From NCBI RefSeq assembly GCF_027943255.1, contig NC_072895.1, forward strand, positions 35,872,001-35,936,000: DNA of 64,000 bases, in the 5' to 3' direction. Positions within the stretch are counted from its first letter, which is position 1, and each line of letters begins with the position of its first letter. This document shows positions 11,201 to 23,424 of this stretch, in pieces. The notes under the pieces are model-generated. The model made no database searches. It worked only from the letters and a program-made list of their open reading frames with translations, and was not told where the DNA came from. This DNA comes from Anastrepha obliqua. Lineage: Eukaryota > Arthropoda > Insecta > Diptera > Tephritidae. The position numbers and the translations under genes were made by a program.

Positions 11201-13130
11201 TAGAACCCTGGATATTGACGTAATAATTCCCTTGATCTATCCAAAAGCTGGTAATTAAATTATGTTAAAGGGCCTTGCGGTAGCTAGGTTTTCATGGTAT
11301 GAAAAATTTAAATACCACTCATGACACTGCATATTTTAACAGGCAGCGTTGATCCTTTTGACGTCAGGGCGAATGGCGGTAGTGGAACAAGTGCAATCTC
11401 ACTTTTTATATTTATTTTTATTTATGAGGATTTACAGAAACCGCACCAATAATGACGTGACGATTTTTAATAATAATAATAATATTTCGTTCTTTTTCTC
11501 TACACCTAAACGACCGTCTCCATAAGATCATATGCTGAAATTTAGTGATTGGGACTTTAGGTTATTTAAGTACTCATTGCTGCCAGAAGTTTGATAGGCA
11601 ATTTTATTATCTTAAAAACCTTTTTCAAGCGAAGGAAAGCAGATTCCATAAAGGCAAAATCAACATAAAGACAAAAAGGTACAGTTCTCAGCCTGTTCTG
11701 CTATCTAAACTCACGTAACTAATTGATACTAACAGGAACGGACCGGGGCTGCAGTTTTTTTATACATTTTTTTTTTTAATATATTCATTGCCGGATATAC
11801 TGAATAATCTGAAAATAAATCGCATCCGACATTCACACATACATGCATACATACGTATGTATTTTTCCAGAAGAAAAATTTAATTAAACTTTTTTCTTTT
11901 TATTATAAAACACACCAAATCAAAATCTGATCTAATCCCTCGTAGTAGAATATTAGAATTTATAGAAACAAAATTAATTTAATCACACTAATTTGAGATA
12001 ACATAATTCGTTTTCATCTCATTATTATCGCTTGCATGTACATCAAGATCTTGGCAGTTCATCGCATGCAACATCCCCCTTCGTTCGTCTTGCAGCTCCC
12101 ATTCATTGCAAATGAAACAAATTTCAATTTCATAATTTTAGTTTTGGACTTTCGCCAAGAGTTTGTTTTTTACAAGCTGATCTATAACTGCACTTTTAAA
12201 ACGTCTTAATTATTCATAAACTATTTTACAAACGACGTGAAAATTCGTTAATTAGGCGTCTGGTTGCTCCGAGGTGACAAACAAAAATGCATCTCTCCGT
12301 AAATAAGAGTGTGACACAGTGGCAAAAATTCCCCACACTTCAACTCATAATATAAAATATCACATAAAATCAAATTTTAAAAAGCTGTTAGTCGCTTTCA
12401 TTCTTATCCACTGGATAAAAATTTTGTGTTCTATTTTATATTGCTCGTGCATGCCTTCTGTTCCATTCAAATTTTCTCCAAACAGGTTGCTTTGGTATTA
12501 TGTATATCTTAAAAAATTGTGCTAGCGGTTGAAAATCGAGGTGTCAACTTTTTGAATATCGGGTCAATGTTTGAAGAAATAATATATAAGATAAAAGAGA
12601 AATTAATATATGATACAAATAAATTTCTAGCAATTTGAAAAGTACTCTTTAATGATATTGGCTTAATATACCTACCTATCAAAAATTCTGAGAGGCTTAG
12701 GGGTAATGAGGAGCTAAGCGAAATTCATTATCGGTCCCTTCTTTCGGCCCTCAGAATTTTTATTACATCTTTTCACAATAAAGAACAGCAAGAACTTTGA
12801 GTACAAAGTAGTACCTATACCATAAAAACTTCGTACCCAAGTCAAATTGTTTATACAGTTTGATTTGGCCCATACTCGGAGGAAAGAAAGAAACATTTAA
12901 AAATATATCCATTAAAGGGTGGACATATTTGCAAATAATTCAGTTATAATTCGACTTTCATCAAAATAAAAATAAATATATTAGAATTATATAAGTTTCC
13001 ATAACAAGAAGATGGCAACCATGAGTTGCATTTAGGATAAATGAACCGGGTCGCTGAGAGGAAAACACTTATTCCAACAAACTCAGTACATCTCGAGGAG
13101 GACTGATAGCATCCTCCCGATGGTAACATT
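11201..13130. other. Non-coding AT-rich stretch
   Basis: No reading frame of interest. It holds a short AAT microsatellite (11468-11488) and a CATA-rich patch (11840-11862). Nothing else is recognisable. Confidence 0.4.
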
Positions 13131-13194
13131 CAACAGAAATTTCCCCACTCTCTTTCCATCTCAGGAGGAATGACGTAAGGGATTCTCCCTAAAC

Positions 13195-14060
13195 AACTTC
13201 GACACTACAATCTATACAGATGGTTCAAAAATGGATTGTGGCGTTGGAACTGATATATATTCTCATAGACTTAGAGTTGAAAAATTTGTACGTCTTGCTA
13301 ATGTCTGCAGTGTCTTCCAAGTACGGGAAGTACTGGCAACAGGGGAAGCTTATAACCGCAGATTGCTCTTTTAAGGGCAATACCGCTATTCTTTTGGGCA
13401 GCCAAGCTGCAATCCAGGCACAGGATTCGGTTAGAACAACCTCTTAACTGGTGGAACAAAATAGGAATAGCCTTACCACCTTGAGTGGAAATCATAAAGT
13501 TTCTTTAATCTGGGTCCCAAGGCATCGGAGCGTTGAAAGAAACGAAAAAGCGGATGAACTGGCAAGAAAAAGAAAAGGCAGAAGAACTGGCAAGAGGGAG
13601 ATCTGCCATGAATAACGCTCTTGCAAAATTGGTATTCACACCATTAGGTGCAGTCAAGAATACAATTTCCTCAAATTACTTTCGTATCGCGGATTGCAGA
13701 TGGAGAGACCAGACGACATGCAAAATTAGTAAAAAAAATGGTATTGCCCACCTACAACCTCGAACACACGTCAACATTCATAAACATGCAACGACGGAAC
13801 GCCTGGAGACTTACAACACACGCTATCATAGTTGCAACCAACTAGACAAAAAGGAAACGATTTTCCTTATATTTAGAAGGAGAGAATGCCAACCCTGGGC
13901 AAACTACTGTTCGAGAGTCTCGAGTCTTGGCTTAGACGTCAACAACCTTAAACCGCATAGACTGGATATAATCATTCTGTACATAACCGTTAACCAACAT
14001 GGAAGAGAGGATGTGGCAACAAAATGATGCGGAAGCGCTAGTTGGATTCTGAATAAATCA
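13195..14060 (+). pseudogene. LINE RNase H domain remnant
   Basis: Read in the frame of IYTDGSKMDCGVG (start about 13207), this is the first strand of a retrotransposon RNase H domain with its catalytic Asp. A Gln-rich helix follows (VFQAEVLATGEAYN, giving the Glu), then, after frameshifts, SGSQGIGALKETKK and KADELARKRKGR, the end of the domain (normally WVPGHR-x-x-x-GN-x-KADELA). Downstream coding is scrambled. The element ends in a CAACCAACCAACC tail near 14070. It is typical of the second open reading frame of jockey/LOA-type elements, 5' truncated and inactive. Confidence 0.7.
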
Positions 14061-14399
14061 CCACTTCAACCAACCAACCAACTATATAAGTTTCTGATAA
14101 ATTAAAATAAATCTGAAATATTCCTCGCGTCTCTCTACAATCTCATCAACTCTAACTTTTCACACTTTTTAATATAATATTATGAAATAATTTCCCCTAG
14201 GCGAATATACATATATGCTGATCCCTTATGACTTATGGGCTCCTCTTCTTTACGCGGTTTGGAATATTTAGGAGACCAAGAAAAATCATTAAAAAATGTT
14301 TAATCCGTTGTTAAACCTTTTATTTTACAAAATATTTCCTATATTAATACTAATTTAAAAAGTAGGCCGCACAAAATATGCTTGTAGAGAGTATTTCAA

Positions 14400-14640
14400 A
14401 ATACGCCCTAGATTTTGTTTTAAAATAAAATGACCACCATAGGCACGTCTACGGGGAAAATCCATCAAGCAGTAGTTTCATAAACGCCTAATTGTTGAAC
14501 ACATCGGGATGTTAAAGGTTGTTCAGCAACACTTTGCGATACAGCAGGAATATTTGCAACAGAACGTTCAATTTTTGTCCTTTTTCTCTCCTCGACAGAA
14601 TCAGTTTCTTCAAATTTTTTTTTAACAAATGAACGGTTTT
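14400..14640 (-). pseudogene. Transposase N-terminal remnant related to 9230-9750
   Basis: On the minus strand it reads KKFEETDSVEERKRTKIERS, then IPAVSQSVAEQPLTS and VQQLGVYETT, matching the GSVEDR linker and VAEQ block of the plus-strand remnant at 9230-9750. No catalytic part is present. Confidence 0.55.
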
Positions 14641-15093
14641 ATTTCAAAGCGGTATAAGTCTATTTCCACAAAAAATTAGGTAATGATGAAAATTAATACA
14701 ATGCACTATGAACTTTTTATTTTTAAACTTTTTTCAAAAATAATCTGTTCAAATTTTCATTGTTTTTATCTTTAAATTTTATTTAAATTTATTTATTTAT
14801 TTTAATTCAAATTTTTGTGGTTAATTAAGTTACAAATATAATTACTTTAAAAATGGTATAAGTCTTCATCTCTTTCTTCATTTTTATATTATAGTTTCCC
14901 GTATTTTCGGTTTTTCCTCGTTTATTATTCAATATATAAAGTCATCCAGGGGTGCCCGAAAAATAGCTCTTATTGATTGAAGAATTTAGATAACGTAACC
15001 GCGCAATGTAATAGATTCCAACGATATGTGCACTAGATAATATATATATATAATATAATATATATGGGGCATTCTTCGCCAACCGGACACCCC
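14641..15093. other. AT-rich non-coding stretch
   Basis: Includes an alternating TA run (15041-15065) beside the inverted-repeat element that begins at 15094. Confidence 0.4.
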
Positions 15094-15787
15094 CATCTGC
15101 CCAGAACAGTTTTTATATTATAAAAAAAAATTTTCCCTATGCCGAAATAAAAGCTTATGTCATGTACTTTAATTTGTCATGTGGCACTTTTTAAATATTC
15201 AAGATGGACGACGAATATTGACAAATATGTTGGAAAACACCAAAAAAATGAAGTAGTTTGTTAAGAAAAGTAGAGAGAGAGATTCTGGTGCAACGTTCGA
15301 CTGTTTCATAAACATCACTAGTTCTTGATGTATTTCACATGTCAAACGGTACAGAAATAATTTGAACAAATTATAGAAAAGTCTAAACGAATAAACTATT
15401 AAAAATAAATCTGTCAAACAGTTCTTTTTAGAACTATTATCGCATCTGTTGTCGATATCGCCAAACATCGTAAAACATTGTTTAACAGTTTTATTGACAG
15501 CACAAGTTCTGTATATGTCTTAATCGTTAAACTGTCTGGAGATTATTATAAAAAATTCTGAAAGAATAAATTAATATCTAATGCCTGTCAAACAGTTCTT
15601 TTCAGAACTATTATCGCCTAAAAAATGTCGGGAAAATCGAGAAGAGATCGATGCATTAATCCCTTTAGAAAAGTAGGTCCATCTTGAATATTTAAAAAGT
15701 GCCACATGACAAATTAAAGTACATGACATAAGCTTTTATTTCGGCATAGGGAAAAATTTTTTTTATAAAAACTGTTCTGGGCAGATG
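15094..15787. mobile_element. Long-inverted-repeat (foldback-like) element
   Basis: The first about 115 bases (15094-15209, starting CATCTGCCCAGAACAG) recur as a reverse complement at 15676-15787. Aligned blocks include AAAGCTTATGTCATGTAC, TGTCATGTGGCACTTT and AATATTCAAGATGGAC, with only a few mismatches and indels. The centre has no transposase frame but carries a direct repeat: TGTCAAACAGTTCTTTTTAG at about 15410 and TGTCAAACAGTTCTTTTCAG at about 15587, each followed by AACTATTATCGC. No clear target duplication was found, so the superfamily is unknown. It is a non-autonomous MITE or foldback element. Confidence 0.82.
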
Positions 15788-15828
15788 TCAGTCACGCGCC
15801 AACCCATTCGGCTACGGCGGTCGCCTAC
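15788..15828 (-). repeat. SINE head fragment
   Basis: The minus strand reads GGCGACCGCCGTAGCCGAAT and then GGGTTGGCGCGTGACT, the A-box head of the tRNA-like SINE seen at 6601-6903 and 37176-37450. It ends exactly where the inverted-repeat element ends. Confidence 0.65.
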
Positions 15829-15841
15829 ATACTTATAAATA

Positions 15842-16232
15842 TTAGGTTGGGAAAAAAAAGAAATCCATTATTTCTTGGTAGATGGCTTTAGTGATCGGTA
15901 TCTCGTAAAGAATCTATCAAACTATTTAAAGTTCGTTGTCAAGGTGACATTTCACTCGTTAAACTCGTTTACTGTTTTTTGTTTCTTTCGTTCAGTTGGC
16001 AGTTTCTGGGTGTTCGCAATGGAAGTCAACAAAGAGAAAATTTGAAACATTTTACAGTTTTTCTTTGATAAAGGCGAAAATGCAAATCAGGTCTCTGAAA
16101 TTGTGAATGGTGCTTATGGAAAAAGTTAACGAAAAAAGCTAAAATATTAGTTTAAAATATTATAATATTATTACGAAATATTGACTACAGCCATCTACTG
16201 AGAAAATAATGGATTTCTTTTTCCCCAAACGA
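15842..16232 (+). mobile_element. Internally deleted mariner (391 bp)
   Basis: The left end TTAGGTTGGGAAAAAAAAGA then AATCCATTATTT pairs with the reverse complement of the right end (TTCGTTTGGGGAAAAAGAAA then TCCATTATTTTC). TA flanks are at 15840-15841 and 16233-16234. Inside, MEVNKEKI followed by a stop and NILQFFFDKGENANQVSE is the start of a mariner transposase, after which nearly all of the gene is deleted. A related minus-strand remnant with the same end lies at 19810-20245. Confidence 0.9.
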
Positions 16233-16234
16233 AT

Positions 16235-17495
16235 ATATTAAAAGTAAGAGTATAAATAATTTGGTTTAAGTGGTAAATGTTGAAATAAGGTATTTTTATT
16301 TTGCAATCTATTTGTTCTTTATTCTTGAAGTATTTAATAAAAAAATGTTTTTTTTTCAATTGAGATCCAGTAGTTAATATAATATTTTTCAATGTAAGAG
16401 TTTCACTTTTTGCTGACTTGGAAAGTGGTCCTTTTGAAACTATTGAAAATATAAATTTTTGTTAATCGCATTAAATAAATGATTACATTTTAAATTTAAA
16501 TCAATTTAATGCTGAAGAAAAACAAAACTAGTGCAACAACACACATCAATATTTTTCAAATTATTCAAAGGCAAAACCTTAAATATCTCCATATAAAATG
16601 AAATACGCTTACACGACTCATTATTACAAAATATCCAAGTCATGGACGCAATGTGGTGACATTTCATTCTTGCATTTTTAATCATTTAAGTCCCACTGCA
16701 TTCTGTCTGTCAAGACATCTCTGCGAATTTTCCGCCATTCTCGTTTAGCTTCGCAATTCGCGCACATCCTTGAATATGTCAAGTTGATTTAGTTTTACGA
16801 TTAAAACTGTCGCACTGACAAATGTTTCGCAAACGAAAATGACGTCTTAATTTTCCTAATTGCAAATAATGAATCTCAGTATATGACTCGACATATTTAA
16901 CATTTTCATCTTAAATATGATTATAAATTTTATAGCGTTATGAGAGCAGATTTGCATATGTATGTGTGCATGTCTGTATGATTATGTATATAAGAATATA
17001 AAGGGTATATGGGCACTTATATGTATAGCTCAAAATTATCATATAAATGTCCATACATACAAATACACAAATATAAGTATGTGCCTATGTGTTTAATGAT
17101 TGAAGTGGGTTGGCTCGTGGTAAATAATGCGACACAAGAACTTCTTACGATCCAAAACCCGCGAAGTAATACCACTTTAACTTGTGTTTATTTTTCTCAC
17201 AATTATGTCGCATTTATTCGGCCCTGCGCCAAAACTTTCGATTTCTTTTCCCGGACTGTTGTGGTCGCGCTAGGCAGGAAAGTGTGTAGCATTTTCTACC
17301 CTCTACAACAAGTGAAGGTGGGCGTCGTTCAGCTGATTTTAATTTACCTGTACCTGTACACTTGCGTATTGTTGAAATATTCGTACGAAAACATTAATTG
17401 TTACGAAAACTGAAAGCAAATTGTTCTATTTCATTATTATATATTAACAATAAAATAGGTGTGCGACATTTTCGCCAGTTTTAGCTACTTTACTT
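16235..17495. other. Non-coding AT-rich stretch
   Basis: A 134-codon plus-strand frame (17009-17413) is open but shows no domain, no splice context and a composition like the surrounding DNA; I do not call it a gene. Confidence 0.35.
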
Positions 17496-17529
17496 TTGTT
17501 TGTTTCATGTCTAGTAATTTTGAATCAAC

Positions 17530-18514
17530 CAAATGTCTTGGAAAAGACCCATGAAAGGAGAATCGACACACACCATATTTTCGTCGAATTTAAAGCTGCA
17601 TTCGACAGTACGAAAAGAAGTTACCTGTATGCCTCGATGTCTGAATTTGATATCCCCGCAAAACTAATACGGCTATGCAAGATGACGTTGCTCAACACCA
17701 GTAGCGCCATCAGAATTGGGAAGGACCTCTCGAAGCCGTTTGATGCCAAATGAGGTTTTAGACAGGGTGACTCCCTGTCGTGCGACTTCTTTAACCTGAT
17801 GTTGGAAAGGATCGTGCGAGCCGCAGTACTAATCGCTCAGGCACAATTTTTTATAAGAGCGTACAATTGTCGGCGTATGCCGATGATATTGACATCATCA
17901 GCCTTAAGAATCGATAACAAACAAGTACCTCCTGCCATCAAACAAACAGTCAGAACGATGTCAGCTTTGAAATCCAACGAAGAATCTCCCTTGTCGAGAA
18001 GTGCTTATCTTTGGACTACGTAGGCAATTGAGTAGTAAAATACTCTCTCGACGAACAAAACTAATACTTTATAAGGCTCTCATCATGCCCGTCCTCACAT
18101 ATGGCACAGAAGCTTGGACGATGACAATACACGATGAAGCGGACATTCGAGTGCTTGAGAGAAAAATTCTGCGGAAGATTTTTGAACCTTGGATGGAACA
18201 ATATGTATTAGCTTTACAACGACATAGACATAGCGCAGCGAATAAAGATCCAGCGGCTACGCTGGCTGAGCCATGTCGTCCGTATGGATAAAAACGCTCC
18301 TGCTCTGAAAGTATTCGATACGGTACCAGCTGGTGGTAGTAGAAGAATAGGAAGGTTTCCTCTGCGTTGGAAAGATGAGGTGGAGAGTAACTTGGCTTCA
18401 CTTGGTGTGTCCAATTGGAACCGGTTAGCACAAGAAAGAAACGACTGGCGCGCTTTGTTAAACTCCACCAAAAACGCGTAAGCGGTTATTGCGCCAATTA
18501 AAAAGAAGAATAAT
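17530..18514 (+). pseudogene. Non-LTR retrotransposon reverse transcriptase, 3' half
   Basis: Frames in order: FVEFKAAFDSTKRSYLY (palm motif with catalytic Asp equivalent), IPAKLIRLCKMTL, GFRQGDSLSCDFFNLMLERI (RQGD block; a stop replaces the residue just before it), then the YADDI block degraded to VGVCR, GLRRQLSSKILSRRTKLILY, ALIMPVLTYGTEAWTM, VLERKILRKIF, and finally GRFPLRWKDEVESNLASLG with WNRLAQERNDWRALL. At least three frame shifts occur. The 3' end, GCGTAAGCGGTTATTGCGCC then AAGAAGAATAATAAT, recurs on the minus strand at 25441-25497 and 27961-28168, marking a family with several 5'-truncated copies here. Confidence 0.85.
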
Positions 18515-18659
18515 AATTTTTTATAAAAGTTTAACCCATTATACAACAAAATCCATATAAATCGTTTTTCTCAATTTTTTCCAAAAATTATAAAAATTGT
18601 GCAAATTTTCACCAATATTTCAAACTTATTAATCAAAATGTTTGAAATAATCAAATTTC

Positions 18660-18900
18660 CGTAGAATAAAGTGTACGTTTGAAGTCGCCTTGTGAAAGTT
18701 TTCGTGCGATGATTTATAACGATCTTCAACATGGACTATCAAGAAAAGAGGGCATTGATCAACTTTCTTCGACTTTTGGCGTTGAAGCAACACTTTTAGT
18801 AACTGTGAAACGCAGCCGCAAGATTCCACCGCGGCCGTCGATCCTTACAGGATGAATTTGCAGTCAAAAACCGAAAAAACAGAAGTAAAGATTTTTTTGT
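18660..18900 (+). pseudogene. mariner transposase N-terminal remnant
   Basis: Combining frames, the plus strand gives FRAMIYNDLQHGLSRKEGID, then QLSSTFGVEATLLVTVKR and a GR-rich linker, the first helix-turn-helix of a mariner transposase. It is close in plan to the element at 1101-2292 but distinct in sequence. The rest of the gene is not recognisable downstream. Confidence 0.6.
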
Positions 18901-19809
18901 AATACTTACAACAAACGATGCAATAAGTATATTTGAGAACTAGCCAAGTACAACTGGAACAACATTTTCTCATGACCCTGAAACCCCAAAAACCACTCAC
19001 TATTAACAGACTTTGTAATAAAGACAAAACCAACGACGTACAAAATGTAGCTACTGATTAGACGAGTGTATGAATACGTGTAGAATGAGCGGGCAGAATT
19101 CTGCTGCCGCATTTCCGGTGTTGTGGCCACCGCAGTTACTCTGAAAATTTTGCTTCGAATGTTCAAACTTGGTAATCTGTCATCCTAGGAAAAAACCAGC
19201 AGAAGCCGTTAATAACGAACGAAAATCTTCATTTCAACCAAACCCTTTTGATGGGCTAGACATATCTGACATCTATGGACAGCTCAAAACAAAAAACAAC
19301 CACGCTTTTCATCAAGTAGCCGTGAAGAGTTGCGAAACTTGGTGTAATACCTAATTTAAATTTAAATTTTTATGAATTATGTATTTACAGATTACATTTT
19401 AACTTGCAAATTTTTTTGCACAGAGTTTTGGGAAAATATAATAGTTCACCTTATACGATTTTTTTAAATTGTAAAACATATCCCCTAACTTCTGTAAACA
19501 ATTTTTTTTAGACAATTTTTATTTTTATTTTTTGCAGGGTTCTTCCTGAAACGTATCTACCGTGTAAACAAACTTAACATCCTGGAAGAATGGGCCGCTT
19601 GGGCTTGGCTTATTAAAACTTTCTTGCGTATTGCCATTAAGCTCTCATCTTTTTGTACTCCCTGTAAAGCTTTCCGGAATTTTTTAACATAGAATATTCG
19701 TAGCGGATAATGGCAATACCTGACCTATTTATACAAATATGCGACAATGATTTCATTTCATTGTTCTGAGAGTATAAATCCAATCAAAACGTCTTCTAAA
19801 CAAAATTAA
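18901..19809. other. Non-coding stretch, probably decayed repeats
   Basis: No protein block could be assigned in either strand. It lies between two mariner remnants and may include further decayed mariner sequence. Confidence 0.3.
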
Positions 19810-20245
19810 ATACACTGAAGTGCTTGAGGTGTTATGATTTTTTCCGACGAAAAAAATGTTTACCAAGGCCAAAAGACCAGCTGCAGAAATTACAGATAGC
19901 TATGTTCCAATTCTACAGAGATTTCTATTGTCATGCACAAGAAGTTTCCAGCCACTATTATGGTTTTAAGTGTTGTGAGCAAAAAGGGACATGTCGTGCG
20001 ATGCTACGACTACTAACATGTCGGCCAACTTTGATTATTTCTGTGATTTTATCGCCATTATCAACAGTTTCTTTTAAAAATTCACAATTTCAGCGGCCTG
20101 GCTTGCGTTTTCGCCTTTATAAAACTATAAGGTGTACCGAATTTTCTCTTTGCTGACTTCCATTGTTAACACCCTGTAAACTTTAAATTGTTCGATCGAT
20201 GCTTTTGAAGAGGGAAAATAACGGATTTCTTTTTCCCCAAACTAA
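19810..20245 (-). pseudogene. mariner remnant, same end as 15842-16232
   Basis: The minus strand starts TTAGTTTGGGGAAAAAGAAA then TCCGTTATTTTC beside a TA (20246-20247), matching the terminal repeat of the element at 15842-16232. It then encodes MEVSKEKIRYTL, KGENASQAAEIVN, and after shifts VDNGDKITEIIKVGRHVSSR followed by SIARHV, the second helix-turn-helix region of mariner transposases. The catalytic part is decayed and the other end is not found. Confidence 0.65.
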
Positions 20246-20289
20246 TATACCGAAGTTCTAGATACAGTAGTAATTCCCTGGATTGATAG

Positions 20290-20500
20290 TGTAGGCGGTG
20301 GCAACCCATACATATTTCAGCAAGGCTGCTCCTTCATAAAAACCGTTAGCGACACAAGATTGGATGGCTGAACATATCCATTACCCAGACCTTAATTCCC
20401 TGGATTACTGCATATGGGGTGTAGTTGAGCGTGAAACCAATAAGCATCCTCATATCACCATTTCTTCTCTGAAAGCTGCCGTTATAGTCGTTATTATAGT
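20290..20500 (+). pseudogene. Transposase C-terminal fragment
   Basis: Across two frames it reads GGNPYIFQQGCSFIKTVSDT (second catalytic block with the Asp of QQD replaced) and then PDLNSLDYCIWGVVERETNK followed by HPHITISSLKAAV, a third catalytic block of the SPDLNPLDY-x-hWG type. This is a Tc1/mariner relative distinct from its neighbours. No ends are visible. Confidence 0.6.
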
Positions 20501-20560
20501 TATAGCTACTAATGTAGTTTTTTTTCAGAAATCATATTTATTCATAAATATATAAAAACA

Positions 20561-21903
20561 AAATTATTTCACTTGCTTTATAACAAGAAAATTAACCAAA
20601 CAACAAAAAAGCGGTATGGCAAAAGTCCACATACGAGTACATCCATCTGATTTGGTTCGTTCAAGCAAAGCAAGCTTTGAAAATGTAGGTGTACAGTACC
20701 GTTATTTGAAAATTTCAGTTGATAAATCGTCGTTGCTATTACATACATGAGATTGCTTATATCCAAAAAAAAATAAATATCTTCTGATTTAAAAAAATTG
20801 GTGGTTAAGCACAGAAAAAAACCAAATCTTACGACGAAATCGCAAAAATAACAAATTTAAGTCGAGCAACGGTACAAACGATTGTTAAAAACTACATAGA
20901 GACTAATTCGTATGTAAATAAAAAGCGAGCCGGCCGCTCAAAGAAGCTGTCCAGAAGAGATATAAGCTCGATTTTAAGAGAAGTCGGCAAAAATCCGAAA
21001 CTTACTGCTTCGAAATTGGTGCAACATATCGTCAAGGCATCCGGAAAAACTGCTTATCCAAGAACTATTAAGAGATATCTTAATAATGACGGATATTTCA
21101 GCAGGACACTACGTAAAAAGCCTCTGATTCAGAAAAAACCCGTCGCCTTCGGCTTGAGTTTGCACGAACACATATTGACAAGGGAATAAATTTCTGATCT
21201 AAAGTTTGCTTCACTGATGAATCGAAGTGCAATATATTTGTTGATGATGGCCGGGCTAAAATATGGATGAGACGAAATGCAGATATGGGAATAAAAAATT
21301 GTATACCTACTGCTTAGCACGGCAGTGGTAGCGTAATGGTTTGGGGTGCTATAGCTGCCTATAGATGACCTTTATTGAAGGTGCTATGGACCAATACAAA
21401 TATAAAAACATGTTAGAACAACATTTGAGGCCATCAGTAGAATGTTTGGGTCTAGGGCAAGGTTGGGTTTTCTAACAAGACAATGATCCTAAGCATACCG
21501 CACTAATTGTCAAAGAATGGCTCTTATATTACGCACTCAGACAACTAAATACACCGCCAGAGAGTCTGGATTTAAATCCGATAGACCTGTCTGGGAGCTT
21601 TTAGAGAGAAAAATTTGACGAAATATCGTAACTGACGCAAATTCGCTAAAAAAAGAGTTGATGAACCCATGGAACCAAATAATGTGGGTAGAACTTATCC
21701 TACTAGTTGGATCAATGCCACGATGCCTCTAAGCAGTGATCGATAACGGTGGTGGACCTACTCAATACTAAATGTATGCAATAGAGCTAGTTTTAAAATG
21801 AATCAATTGCTTTTTTTAAGCTAATTGAACTGTATTTAGACTTTCGTCATACCGATTTTTTGTTGTTTTGCTAATTTTTTATTATAAAGCAAGTAAACAA
21901 TTT
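20561..21903 (+). mobile_element. Tc1-like element, near full length, with about 65-bp terminal repeats
   Basis: The terminal repeats pair over about 65 bases: left 20561-20627 with ACTTGCTTTATAACAAGAAA and AAAAAGCGGTATGGCAAAAG, right 21840-21903 as the reverse complement. The transposase reads KSYDEIAKITNLSRATVQTI, AGRSKKLSRRDISSIL, then after frame changes CFTDESKCNIFVDDG (first Asp), GSGSVMVWGAIAAY, QDNDPKHTALIVKEWL (second Asp) and TPPESLDLNPID then LWELLERKI, where the DD34E Glu position has become Asp. Several stops and shifts inactivate it. The length of about 1.34 kb suggests little was deleted. Confidence 0.85.
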
Positions 21904-23132
21904 AATTTTTATAAATTTATGAAAAAAATTTCAAAAGAAAACGGCATCAACAGTTTTTTTAATTATTGTATAGCTTCTAGGAAATGTTTGTATATAATTT
22001 AGATTTAGAAAATTTATTTCATTTAGCAAAAAATCTTGGTACAAATTTACGAAAGACAACGATTTGACAAGTGGATTTGGTGACTTCTACGAATTTCGGA
22101 TTTACACTCAGGTCTATCCCTTGTGTTGCCACTCGGGTACCCATCGGCGTGCAGTTTGTCTGAATAACTTTTTTCCTATGAGATACTGATATAGGAGTAC
22201 GAAAGTTGCTGTGTATAATATTATTGATGTATTCAGAGCTCTTACAACATAAATAAATAAATATTTATCGAATGTGTACAACTATTTCGAGATATAGAGG
22301 ACTTATACCCATCGGGGTACCCGGGTATAAGAGAGTAAGTAGATTTTTTTTTTGGGTGGCAACACAACGGCTATACGAGTTCAGTGGTCGTGTCTTCGTA
22401 GACTTGACAAATATCGAACCTACAATGGATTCAACCATCAGAATGTCCCCGTAATATATTATCAAACTGCTTTTCCGTACGCATCTGCAATACAAATATA
22501 AATAATTTAATAACGCAAGCCAAGTGGATAAATTTCTCGCCGTAACCCATAAGCGGACATTTTTCTTTTTTTTTAGTGGATTATTTATAACACAAAACGA
22601 ATTGCTAATCACCAATATTAAATACATTTAACAACGCTTGGCAATTTCTTAATTGCGCTACTTGTAGCACATTAGCTGAAATATATACGCAACTAATAAC
22701 CGCTGCGTAGGAAAATATTTGTCTTCAAGACGTCGCATGTGCACAAATGAAAAGTCTTCGTCACGCCCACCACAGCCAGTAAAAGGGAAACGTCGTCGGA
22801 GGCAGTCCATTCGAATGATATGCTTGCTCTTGTAGGCTCACACACACGCATTTACATACAAACCCACTTTCACACTTGAGTAATCCTACGTGCGGTGCAA
22901 TCAAATATCTGCCGTCCTGCTCTGGTGCTCGACTATTGTGATCTTCGCATTTGCGGCAGATCTCTCGCGCTGATCGCCCATCTACCAGATTAGATGTGAA
23001 GCATCGCTCCGTGAAGGATGTGCGTTGCGCATTTCCGCTTAATTGTATTGCTTAGGTGTAACTCAAAGTTTACTTTTGAAATTAAATTATTCTGCAATAG
23101 AATTTACAATACAAGCTTAAGTTCGTTTCAAA
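21904..23132. other. Upstream region and likely 5' UTR of the homeobox gene
   Basis: AT-rich to 22700, then GC-richer (22700-23040) up to the first exon. The GC-rich part is where a promoter and 5' UTR would lie, but I see no decisive TATA box or initiator, so no start site is called. A palindromic GGTACCCGGGTA patch sits at about 22315. Confidence 0.4.
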
Positions 23133-23424
23133 ATGGATACGCGTTCTGTGGTGCGTTGTTTTCAGAACAACTTCTCAATAGAGAATATTTTATCAAAGCC
23201 CAATACCAGCAAATGTGATGCGTATTTGGCGGTGTTAAGTGATTCGGCACAAATTTCTGCGCAAACTGTGAAGCAAAGCAAAAATGATGAAAATATTGGA
23301 AATGAAAGTGGCGATATTGAAGTGCAAACAAATATAGATTTAGTGGCATCAAGTCCGGCATCGAGCTGCACAGCAGATGGTATTGACGATGCGAAAAGTG
23401 AAGCTGCATCCGAAGATGGCAATA
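23133..23424 (+). CDS. lms: Homeobox gene, exon 1 (lms-like)
   Basis: The first coding exon of the homeodomain gene continued at 38515. The start ATG has a good fly context (CAAAATG). It encodes 97 residues plus one base and ends at an AATA|GTAAGT donor. Residues 14-20, FSIENIL, form an eh1-type motif, which in NK-class homeodomain proteins recruits the Groucho co-repressor. The rest is Ser/Ala/Asp-rich and low in complexity. The phase (one base left over) matches exon 2 exactly: joining gives Asp-Gly-Asn-Ser-Gly-Asn-Asp-Asp before the homeodomain. Assigning this exon to the gene rests on phase, position and the eh1 motif, so it is an inference, though a strong one. Confidence 0.8.

Noticed and set aside
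17009..17413. 134-codon open frame on the plus strand
   Set aside because: No domain, no splice sites or start context, and AT-driven composition rich in Tyr and Ile; chance open frame is likely.
23128..23422. Minus-strand open frames opposite homeobox exon 1
   Set aside because: They are antisense shadows of the coding exon; phase and splice signals support the plus strand.
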